Assembly: GCF_045635475.1 (NCBI RefSeq)
Contig: NZ_JBJGXI010000068.1
Coordinates: 1-21,081 of the forward strand
DNA: 21,081 bases
Reading direction: 5' to 3'
Source: JBJGXI01 sp045635475
GTDB lineage: Bacteria > Bacillota > Bacilli > Bacillales > Amphibacillaceae
Every line of letters starts with the position of its first letter. Position 1 is the first letter of the stretch. Under the pieces are notes generated by a model, which saw only the letters and a list, made by a program, of their open reading frames with translations, searched no databases and was not told the DNA's origin. A program made the position numbers and the translations under genes. Positions 1 through 6,543 of the stretch are shown in pieces.

Positions 1-118
1 CTGAATAATTATAAAAATCATTTGCATCATCACTTAATCAAACTATCGCTTAAACGGGCTGATTATAAAAATTGTAAGAATTACTTTCACTTATGAGTAT
101 GTTAGGATGCCAAGCTAG

Positions 119-160
119 ATAAAAAAACCAAACAGATTCTGATACAATCTGCTTGGTTTA
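119..160 (-). terminator. Rho-independent terminator of the LysM-NlpC/P60 gene
   Basis: A 14-base stem (arms 125-138 and 146-159, with one G-U type pair) and a 7-base loop lie just after the stop codon of the wall hydrolase. The A run at 121-127 reads as a U tract on the minus strand, as expected for an intrinsic terminator of that gene. I see nothing supportable in bases 1-118. Confidence 0.9.
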
Positions 161-167
161 TATGTTT

Positions 168-1121
168 TTATTTCCACTGTCTGAATTCAGGAGAATGTGC
201 TCTCCAATATGAATTGTCTAAACTTGTAATCGAGATTCCACCACTCGATTTAGCATGAATAAATTCATTATTTCCCATATAAATACCAACATGTGATATA
301 CCACTTCTATACGTACCGCTAAAGAATACGAGATCTCCGACTGTCGGATTCGATACAGCCTTTGTAATTTCATATAAACCTGTCGTGCTTGCGCGATCTA
401 AATCCATCCCTGCTTGATTAAATACATAGTATATAAAACCACTGCAATCAAACCCTGATGGTGCTTTCCCACCCCATACGTAAGGAACTCCTAGATATTT
501 CTTACCTATTTCAATCGCTTTCTCACCAACTGAAATGCTCTTCTCTTGTTCAATTTTTGGTTGTGTAGATTGTGCAGGTGCTGTTAAACGAAGGACTTGT
601 CCAACGTAAATCGTATCCGACGATAAGTTATTCCAGGCTTTTATATTATTTATCGAAACACCATATCTTTTCGCAATAAAATAAAGTGAATCTCCTGCAC
701 TTACTTTATATGCTGTCACATTTACTTGTGTTGGATTTGGTTGACTGTTAGAATTAGAAATTACTAACTTTTCGCCCACATAAATAGTTGAATTTGATTT
801 GTTGTTCCAGTTGATTAGTTGAGATACTGAAACATTGTATTCTCTTGAGATAGCCCACAGTGAATCACCAGAACGAACTGTATGTGTCGTAGATTCTGTC
901 ATTTTAGAAGTTTCTAGAATTTGATTGATATAGATTGTATTTGATGTTAGATTATTGATTGATTTAAGACTAGAAATACTAGTGTCATGCTTTTGAGCGA
1001 TCGACCAAAGCGAATCGCCAGACTGCACTTTATATGAAGCTGCTTCTGCTTTTCCTGAGAAACCTGCCGTTATTACTAATGCTGTTGCTACGGACAATAC
1101 TGTTTTAGTAGTTTTTCTCAT
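168..1121 (-). CDS. Secreted cell-wall hydrolase with three LysM repeats and an NlpC/P60 domain
   Basis: Probable D,L-endopeptidase that cuts peptidoglycan stem peptides outside the cell, of the LytE/LytF/CwlS type. An N-terminal signal peptide (positive MRKTTK, hydrophobic core, A-E-A-A cleavage region near residue 27) is followed by three LysM repeats, each starting with a (S/A)GDSL(W/Y) motif and separated by Ser/Thr/Asn/Gln-rich linkers. A C-terminal NlpC/P60 domain follows. Its catalytic features are visible: Cys in DCSGF, His in SHVGIY and a later His in FIHA. I chose the ATG at 1121 because GAGGAG lies 8 bases upstream; the frame is open further upstream but has no signal-like sequence there. 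The protein is 317 residues. It has its own terminator and is unrelated to the metabolic genes to the right. The exact paralogue cannot be told from sequence alone. Confidence 0.93.
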   Translation of the reverse strand: MRKTTKTVLSVATALVITAGFSGKAEAASYKVQSGDSLWSIAQKHDTSISSLKSINNLTSNTIYINQILETSKMTESTTHTVRSGDSLWAISREYNVSVSQLINWNNKSNSTIYVGEKLVISNSNSQPNPTQVNVTAYKVSAGDSLYFIAKRYGVSINNIKAWNNLSSDTIYVGQVLRLTAPAQSTQPKIEQEKSISVGEKAIEIGKKYLGVPYVWGGKAPSGFDCSGFIYYVFNQAGMDLDRASTTGLYEITKAVSNPTVGDLVFFSGTYRSGISHVGIYMGNNEFIHAKSSGGISITSLDNSYWRAHSPEFRQWK

Positions 1122-1159
1122 TGTCTCACTCCTCGATGTTTTTCGTGGTGACTGACATG

Positions 1160-1190
1160 AGTATAGCATCTATTTCCCGGGAAATGTCGA
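1160..1190 (-). promoter_or_regulatory. Candidate promoter and palindromic operator of the wall-hydrolase gene
   Basis: Reading the minus strand, a -10-like TATACT (1160-1165) is preceded by a -35-like TCGACA (1185-1190) with a long 19-base spacer. Between them lies a perfect 14-base palindrome, ATTTCCCGGGAAAT (1172-1185). A palindrome inside a promoter suggests repressor binding. The promoter is a weak match, so this is inference. Confidence 0.35.
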
Positions 1191-1269
1191 ATGTTAACAA
1201 CTTGTAACGATACTTAATATAGCTGACATAATAGTAGATTATTTTGGTAGATTTGGTTAATGATGATGT

Positions 1270-1760
1270 CTCCCACTCGGTTCTTAGATATTCCGGATTT
1301 GAAGTGAAACCCGACGCAACGTAGTGCTCGTGATTTCCGCTCCAGGCAGTCGCTTTTCGCTAGTTTAAAGCGTTTTTCTTTAAACAGTCACGGCTTCAGC
1401 TAACTCAGAAGCAAATGTTTTCGGTGGGACGAGTAATCGCAGTCCCAAAGAGCGCTTCTGAGTTAGCTGAAGCTCGCACTTTTCTCGCTGGAGTCGACTG
1501 CCTGGAGCTCCAATCATCCGACGTAAAGAATAATCCCGTTAGCAGCGGAGGAAATGCACTTCGACTCCTGAGGCCCGGCAAGGGTCATGCAGGCGTTGTC
1601 CGACAAGGACGGTTTTAGCCTGTAGTCCTTAAGAAACGGCGTAAGTGAGACCCCGAAAACATGAGTTCGAGGGAGGCTCACTAGCCCCCCCCCCCCGCGG
1701 AAAGCGAAGTGCATTTCCGGAGCGTTGTAAGCACTCTACAAGTTACGACGGAGTTTAGCT
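1270..1760. repeat. Long GC-rich intergenic repeat with nested inverted repeats and a C12 tract
   Basis: This stretch has no credible gene and is richer in G+C than its neighbours. It holds a hairpin TTTAAAG/CTTTAAA (1364-1370, 1378-1384). A perfect 20-base inverted repeat (1393-1412, 1454-1473) sits inside an outer 14-base pair (1339-1352, 1495-1508). A further 14-base pair, GGAAATGCACTTCG and its complement, lies at 1550-1563 and 1705-1718. A run of 12 Cs lies at 1685-1696. Phrases such as GCGGAAAGCGAAGTGCATTTCC resemble large intergenic repeats I know from Bacillaceae genomes. Short open frames here (1415-1618 plus, 1514-1714 minus) lack ribosome sites and protein-like composition. It may be a non-autonomous mobile repeat or a structured RNA element. 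Confidence 0.7.
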
Positions 1761-1775
1761 ATTCATCTCATTAAT

Positions 1776-1816
1776 AAAAAAACACCAATATCAGCAGCTG
1801 ATATTGGTGTTTTTCT
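1776..1816 (-). terminator. Intrinsic terminator of the LacI-family gene (possibly bidirectional)
   Basis: A perfect 17-base-pair stem (1778-1794 and 1798-1814) with a 3-base loop lies directly after the regulator's stop codon. Its outer part is A/T, so it carries a U run in both directions. Confidence 0.95.
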
Positions 1817-2800
1817 TTATGTTGATTCTCTTATGATTAATTCGTGTTCTAATACTACACTTTCAATACTTTTTCCCTGTAGCTTGTCAATCATCATAGT
1901 TGCTGCCATAGCACCCATCTTAAACATTGGTTGCGAAATTGTCGTCAATGTTGGATGTGTCATATTGGAGAAGCTTATTTTATCAAAGCCAATAAGTGCA
2001 ATATCATTTGGTACTTGTAATCCACTTGTGTGTATTTGTTTCATTACCCCAATCGCCAGTATATCGGATACAGCGAAAACTGCAGTCGGTCGATTGTCTT
2101 GATCTAATAATTTTTTCATTGCTTGCTGGCCATCTTCGAAACCAACATCCTTTGTGTTGTAGATGAATTGTTTTTGCACAGGAATATTGAATTCTTTCAA
2201 AGCCTTTTCATAGCCTTGGCGACGTTCACGAGCATATAAAAAGCGTTCATCAGAATTAACAAGTGCAATTTTTTTATGCCCTAGCTTAATTAAGTGTTTT
2301 ACAGCATGATAAGCTGCTAGTTCATTATTAATAGCTACATAAGCAATAGCTCCATCTTGGTCGTACTCACTGCATTGAATAATCGGATAATTAGCAGCTA
2401 GTTCATTTAATTTAACCTTATTAATGGTCGGATCCATTGAAATAATACCGTCTGCAAGCTTACTTCTAACAAGATTAAAATAAATCGTTTCCCTTGCAGG
2501 ATTCGAGTCTGTTTCACAGAGCAATATATTGTAGCCCTTTGTTAAAGCTGTTTCCTCGATACCATTAATAATTTCAGAATAAAACGGGTTGGATATACTT
2601 GGAATTAAAACTAATAACAATTTACTTTCAGAAGTTCTTAGATTTCTACCAAGCACGCTAGGCTCATAGTTCAATTCTTTGATTGCTTGTTCTACTTTGA
2701 TTTTTGTCTTTTCTGCAACTGTTGTGTGATCGTTAAGCACACGTGATACCGTTGCAACGGAAACCCCTGCTTTTTTAGCTACTTCTTGAATTGTTGCCAC
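1817..2800 (-). CDS. LacI/CcpA-family transcriptional regulator
   Basis: DNA-binding regulator that probably responds to a small sugar-like or metabolite ligand. The N-terminus is a classic LacI helix-turn-helix (TIQEVAKKAGVSVATVSRVL), followed by a hinge ending in LGRNLRTSES. A periplasmic-binding-protein-like ligand domain makes up the rest (327 residues, normal length). I chose a GTG start at 2800 because AGGAGGGG lies 5 bases upstream and the protein then begins exactly at the conserved V/M-A-T-I. The frame continues upstream but would add a non-homologous stub. It follows kynB after about 160 bases containing a possible promoter, and has its own terminator. Its ligand and targets are not shown by sequence; the microcompartment/transporter operon, the kyn pair and autoregulation are all possible. 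Confidence 0.95.
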   Translation of the reverse strand: MATIQEVAKKAGVSVATVSRVLNDHTTVAEKTKIKVEQAIKELNYEPSVLGRNLRTSESKLLLVLIPSISNPFYSEIINGIEETALTKGYNILLCETDSNPARETIYFNLVRSKLADGIISMDPTINKVKLNELAANYPIIQCSEYDQDGAIAYVAINNELAAYHAVKHLIKLGHKKIALVNSDERFLYARERRQGYEKALKEFNIPVQKQFIYNTKDVGFEDGQQAMKKLLDQDNRPTAVFAVSDILAIGVMKQIHTSGLQVPNDIALIGFDKISFSNMTHPTLTTISQPMFKMGAMAATMMIDKLQGKSIESVVLEHELIIREST

Positions 2801-2877
2801 GATATCCCCTCCTGCTTCCTTGGTTAACATAATTGCTTTTTAGTTTTTAGCGTCTAATTTTGTTGATTACCGAAATA

Positions 2878-2906
2878 ACTATAGAACATTGTGAGTTAGT
2901 CTGCAA
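2878..2906 (-). promoter_or_regulatory. Possible promoter of the LacI-family gene
   Basis: On the minus strand, TTGCAG (2901-2906) and TATAGT (2878-2883) are separated by 17 bases, about 80 bases upstream of the GTG start. The -10 box is good and the -35 box is poor. Confidence 0.35.
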
Positions 2907-2963
2907 GTTTAGCAAAAGTCAAACGAGCTACGTTACTATTAATTCACACTCACCATATCAGAG

Positions 2964-3593
2964 TTAAATCCTTTGTATGACAGCTCGAACCGGACTTCCA
3001 TCACCATCTTTTATCGCTAACGGAAGTGCAATTAGATTGTATTCACCATCGTTAATCGCGTCTAATACGAGATTCTCCAAAATATGAATGCCGTTGTCAT
3101 GTAGGGCATGATGTGTCGGTAGCGACTTGCTATCAAGCGGGTCCACAGATGGCATATTAACACCGATTAACTTGACACCTTTTTTTGCTAGGAAAGGTGC
3201 AATTTCTGGGTCTAGTTTTGGAATCTGTTTAGGAAACTGCGCTAGGTTTGTTAGTAAAGATGTACGTAATAACAAACGTTCAACACCTTCTAAGTTATGC
3301 TTTTTCAATGACTGTATATTAATGGTGTCAGACGCTGTTACATCAATTAGCAACGCCTTGCCTACATAAAGATTAACATCTAAATCGAGTATCTTTTCTC
3401 CCAGGTCATCAAAATGAAAAGGTGCATCAACATGTGTTCCCGTATGTAAACTAGTCGTAATTTGACCAATGTTTACTGATCCTGTTTCCTGCTTACTAAA
3501 TGTTAGTTCATACGAATAAGCCGTATCGCCTGGCCAATTCGCCATATTATTCGTTAGCGGTTGTGAAATATCGATCCATTTATTTTTGTTCAT
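2964..3593 (-). CDS. kynB: Kynurenine formamidase (arylformamidase, cyclase-like family)
   Basis: Hydrolyses N-formylkynurenine to kynurenine and formate in tryptophan breakdown. It is 209 residues long, the usual length for bacterial KynB. The metal-binding signature HTGTHVDAPFH is present at residues 50-60 (His50, His54, Asp56, His60), with the N-terminal DISQPL and the later MPSVDP segment also typical. The ATG follows the kynU stop codon immediately, so the two are translationally coupled; the ribosome site (AGGTG) lies inside the end of kynU. No tryptophan 2,3-dioxygenase gene (kynA) is in the window. The start of the catabolic route must therefore be elsewhere, or the pair handles imported kynurenine or formylkynurenine. 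Confidence 0.93.
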   Translation of the reverse strand: MNKNKWIDISQPLTNNMANWPGDTAYSYELTFSKQETGSVNIGQITTSLHTGTHVDAPFHFDDLGEKILDLDVNLYVGKALLIDVTASDTINIQSLKKHNLEGVERLLLRTSLLTNLAQFPKQIPKLDPEIAPFLAKKGVKLIGVNMPSVDPLDSKSLPTHHALHDNGIHILENLVLDAINDGEYNLIALPLAIKDGDGSPVRAVIQRI

Positions 3594-4874
3594 TTAAGCT
3601 ACAACACCTCGCTCATTCGGAAAGGTTTTATACGTCTTCTCTTCCATAATTTTTTTCAACTTGTGTACAGTCTCGTATACTTCAGTGAACGTATTGTACA
3701 ACGCGACTGGTGCAAGACGAATGCTGTTCGGTGACCGAAAATCAGGTATAACGTTGCCTGCTTTTAAAGCCTTACATATGCGAGCTGCTTCCTTATGATT
3801 TAACAAAATGTGCGCGCCTCGCCGTTCAGCTGGAAGCACATCAACAGTAAAACTATATGCTTGTAACTCTTGCTTAACGAGAAGCAATAAATAATCTGTT
3901 AACTGCAATGATTTGTTACGAATTTGGTCGATTCCTGCTTCTTGAAAAAGTTCGAGTGACCCTAATAACGGTGCTGAGCTTAGCAAGTGAGGTGTCCCAA
4001 TTTGATAAGCACCAGCATCTACTGCCGGAGTTAAATGATGCTCCATATCAAACTGCTTTTCTTTTGTCGAACTAAACCAGCCTGCCAGACCCGGTGCTTG
4101 TCCAAAGTGTCTTTCATGAACAAATATTCCCGCTACACTCCCTGGTCCAGCATTTAAATGCTTGTAATTACACCAGAACGCAAAATCGACGCCCCATTCG
4201 TGGAGCTCGTGAGGAATTGCACCTATCGAATGGCACAAATCAAACCCAATTTTAATATCTCGTTCGTGTGCGGCAGCTGTTAACCGCTGGATATCTAGCA
4301 ATTGTCCACTACGATACAATACGCTAGGTAAAACGATTAATGCTACATCATCCGTCATCGCTTCGATAATGTCTGCTTCATCAAGTGTGGAGCCGTCCTT
4401 ACTGGTCACGTAAATTAAATGATCGGTATGGTCGTACCTTTTTAGCTGGAGTTGGCTTTGAAGCGCATAAATATCAGATGGGAAGTTTAATTCATCCGCG
4501 ACAATCTTCGTTCTCGTTTTACTTGGTTTATAAAAGGAAGCTACTAATTGGTGTAAGTTCACTGTTGTTGATCCAGTTACAATTACTTCCGTGGATTCAG
4601 CTCCCACCAATGGCGCCATCTTCTCACCTAACGCTTCGGAAAAGTAATACCACGGGTGCTCTCCTTCGGTCCAGCCATCAATAGCAAGCTGTTTCCAAGC
4701 CTCCATCACAATTGCTACAGACTTTTCTGCTCTTTTTGAAAGCAACCCAAGCGAGTTGCCATCAAAATATATTTTATTTGTTGGTATATAAAATTCTTGA
4801 CGATAAGCCTTCAGTTGATCTTGATCATCTAAAGACCGAGCGTATTCTAAAGAAAAAATATGTTCTTTTTCCAT
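3594..4874 (-). CDS. kynU: Kynureninase (PLP-dependent)
   Basis: Cleaves kynurenine to anthranilate and alanine. It is a 426-residue fold-type I PLP enzyme. The family segments YFDGNSLGLLSKRA (about 36-49), the GSTTVNLHQL phosphate-binding region (101-110), FDLCHSIGA (211-219) and the PLP lysine in CNYKHLNAGPGSVAG (Lys238) are all present. The start ATG at 4874 has AAGGGG about 7 bases upstream. It is first in a two-gene unit with kynB, and a candidate -10 box lies about 33 bases upstream, right after the terminator of the preceding operon. I read the pair as separately transcribed. Neither terminus carries a microcompartment targeting tail, so a direct link to the shell is unlikely. Confidence 0.95.
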   Translation of the reverse strand: MEKEHIFSLEYARSLDDQDQLKAYRQEFYIPTNKIYFDGNSLGLLSKRAEKSVAIVMEAWKQLAIDGWTEGEHPWYYFSEALGEKMAPLVGAESTEVIVTGSTTVNLHQLVASFYKPSKTRTKIVADELNFPSDIYALQSQLQLKRYDHTDHLIYVTSKDGSTLDEADIIEAMTDDVALIVLPSVLYRSGQLLDIQRLTAAAHERDIKIGFDLCHSIGAIPHELHEWGVDFAFWCNYKHLNAGPGSVAGIFVHERHFGQAPGLAGWFSSTKEKQFDMEHHLTPAVDAGAYQIGTPHLLSSAPLLGSLELFQEAGIDQIRNKSLQLTDYLLLLVKQELQAYSFTVDVLPAERRGAHILLNHKEAARICKALKAGNVIPDFRSPNSIRLAPVALYNTFTEVYETVHKLKKIMEEKTYKTFPNERGVVA

Positions 4875-4906
4875 ATTAAAGCCCCTTTTTGCGCTATTAT
4901 CTCTCT

Positions 4907-4935
4907 ATTATAACTTTTTTCTTCTAAAATAAAAT
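4907..4935 (-). promoter_or_regulatory. Candidate promoter for kynU-kynB
   Basis: A perfect TATAAT (4907-4912, minus strand) lies between the upstream terminator and the kynU ribosome site. The best -35 at 17 bases is a poor ATTTTA (4930-4935), so the promoter may be weak or activator-dependent. Confidence 0.45.
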
Positions 4936-4961
4936 CCACGAGGTTTATTGTTCCTCATGGA
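4924..4961 (-). terminator. Rho-independent terminator ending the microcompartment operon
   Basis: Reading the minus strand, TCCATGAGG and CCTCGTGGA (plus-strand arms 4953-4961 and 4935-4943) form a 9-base stem with one G-U pair and a 9-base loop. TTTTATTTT follows. It begins one base after the stop codon of the CoA-transferase beta subunit and separates that operon from kynUB. Confidence 0.85.
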
Positions 4962-5684
4962 CTAAAATTCGCTTGATCGTATATCAGACGGATCTATTTT
5001 TTTCAGTGTAGCTAGCTCATGAGCCGTGGGAACTGCGGTATACGTTACTTCATCATATAATAGTTTAAATCCTGTATTTTGTTGCACTTCTTCTAACGTC
5101 GTATGTGGGTGAATGCTATCCAAGTAAAGCAGACCATGCTTAAACTCAAATACACAAAGTGGTGTAACAATCTTCCATAGGTTACCCCGAGTTGTTACAA
5201 AATCAACATTTTCCACAAACGTTCGTTTGTCGTGCTTTGTGCGCCAAATAATTGCTTTCTTGGCGGTCGGGATTAGCACAGCGCTACCTGCACCACCTGG
5301 TAAGCGAACTTTAGGCTTATGATAATCACCAATCACCGAGGCATTTACATTACCATGCTTATCAAATTGAACTCCACCTAAGAAGGCTACGTCTAATTTA
5401 CCTCGCATTGATAAATCAAACAGTTGATCAAGCGGAAAATAAGCTTCACCACTGTCTAATAAATCGGCACCAGCAGAAGAATAGGTTGCCTTTAGGGTTG
5501 ATGTAGGATTAACTCCACCTGGTATATTTAAATGGACTAAATCAGGGGCATGTGTAAAGCGCGCTAATTGCATAGCGATCATCGGGAGCTGGGACGATAC
5601 GCCATGGAATACCGTCTCACCATCTTTTAGCATATTCGATATTGCACATGTCATGATGTCGCTAGTTCTGTATGTGGCTACCAT
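4962..5684 (-). CDS. CoA-transferase family I, beta subunit
   Basis: Second subunit of a two-subunit acyl-CoA:carboxylate CoA-transferase, distantly related to glutaconate and 3-oxoacid CoA-transferases (240 residues). The start at 5684 overlaps the alpha-subunit stop by 7 bases and has AAGGATG about 8 bases upstream. The segments PDLVHLNIPGGVNP and the FLGGVQFDKHGNVNASVIG stretch with a following LPGGAGSA are typical of the family. I do not see the S-E-N-G motif that carries the catalytic glutamate in succinyl-CoA:3-oxoacid transferases; the comparable N-terminal region reads HGVSSQ. It may therefore follow the glutaconate subfamily or a ring-cleaving CoA-hydrolase (IpdAB-like) variant. In context it could turn an acyl-CoA from the compartment into the free acid, with acetate or acetyl-CoA as partner. 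The substrate is inferred only. Confidence 0.82.
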   Translation of the reverse strand: MVATYRTSDIMTCAISNMLKDGETVFHGVSSQLPMIAMQLARFTHAPDLVHLNIPGGVNPTSTLKATYSSAGADLLDSGEAYFPLDQLFDLSMRGKLDVAFLGGVQFDKHGNVNASVIGDYHKPKVRLPGGAGSAVLIPTAKKAIIWRTKHDKRTFVENVDFVTTRGNLWKIVTPLCVFEFKHGLLYLDSIHPHTTLEEVQQNTGFKLLYDEVTYTAVPTAHELATLKKIDPSDIRSSEF

Positions 5685-6511
5685 GTTCGGCTCATCCTTT
5701 CGCCTGCATAGTCTTGTCGCTCGAATTTTTTCACGTAATTACGAATGTCATCGGTATCGTTCAATGACAAATATTCGTTTAAGTACCGGTCATCCACATC
5801 ATATTTTTTATAACAAGATGTAGGGCTTGCACCTTTAGGTGTATGTACAACCGCATCAACTAAAAAGCCTGGAATATCGATAAGCTCTCTGTTCAGCTTC
5901 GTCTTACTAGGTGAAACAATTTGTTCTGTTGTTACAATTACTTTATTGGCAGCTCTTGTCATGAGTAGGTCTTCATACTTCGGGCCAGTTATTCTTGCAT
6001 TGCCTTTTTCATCACATTCCTGAACATGAATCACGGCGACATCTGGCACAATCGATCGCACTAATGTGACAGGCTCTCCCCCAAAAGGATCTTCTACAAC
6101 TACAAAATAATCGTTATGTTCAATCAGGTCCCCGACCTTTAAACCGTGCACAGGCATAAATGGTACATTCGTTGAAGCAGCCCGCAGTGCACTAATCACG
6201 GTATAGCATGCATGCTCATTCGCTTTTACAAGACCTGACTCAACAGCCTTACGGTAATGCTTAGCAAGACCATACTTCGTTTCATAGCTAACAAACCCAG
6301 CATGAACAGCTTCCACACAGCCGAGCGAAACTAATAAATCAATATCATGCGCACCTGCGGTTTTAACCAGCTGCAAATTTTGCTTATTCTGTCTTGTCAA
6401 TTCACGAACAAATGCCATTGGTGCACGATGAAGTACATTACCCCCTAAGGCTAACGTGTCGCCATCTTGAACAATCGCAACCGCATCTTGTAAACTGATT
6501 CTTTTATTCAC
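5678..6511 (-). CDS. CoA-transferase family I, alpha subunit
   Basis: Partner of the following beta subunit (277 residues). The N-terminal segment DGDTLALGGNVLHRAPMAFV is the glycine-rich start typical of glutaconate/3-oxoacid CoA-transferase alpha chains. FGGEPVTLVRSIVPDVAVIHVQ and CDEKGNARITG are also family-like. The start codon is GTG at 6511, preceded by GGTGGTGG with a suitable gap. It overlaps the beta gene and follows the flavin oxidoreductase after 32 bases, so it is part of the microcompartment operon. No terminal encapsulation helix is visible, so it probably acts in the cytosol on acyl-CoA leaving the pathway. Specificity is not shown by sequence. Confidence 0.85.
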   Translation of the reverse strand: MNKRISLQDAVAIVQDGDTLALGGNVLHRAPMAFVRELTRQNKQNLQLVKTAGAHDIDLLVSLGCVEAVHAGFVSYETKYGLAKHYRKAVESGLVKANEHACYTVISALRAASTNVPFMPVHGLKVGDLIEHNDYFVVVEDPFGGEPVTLVRSIVPDVAVIHVQECDEKGNARITGPKYEDLLMTRAANKVIVTTEQIVSPSKTKLNRELIDIPGFLVDAVVHTPKGASPTSCYKKYDVDDRYLNEYLSLNDTDDIRNYVKKFERQDYAGERMSRTW

Positions 6512-6543
6512 GTTGTGCCACCACCAATATTACTTACTTGTTT

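Noticed and set aside
1415..1714. Short open frames within the GC-rich intergenic repeat on both strands
   Set aside because: Composition follows the repeat, parts are inverted copies of each other, and there is no ribosome site or protein-like pattern.
2964..4874. Kynureninase and formamidase as cargo or pathway members of the compartment
   Set aside because: A terminator and a candidate promoter separate them from the BMC operon, and neither protein has an encapsulation-like tail.
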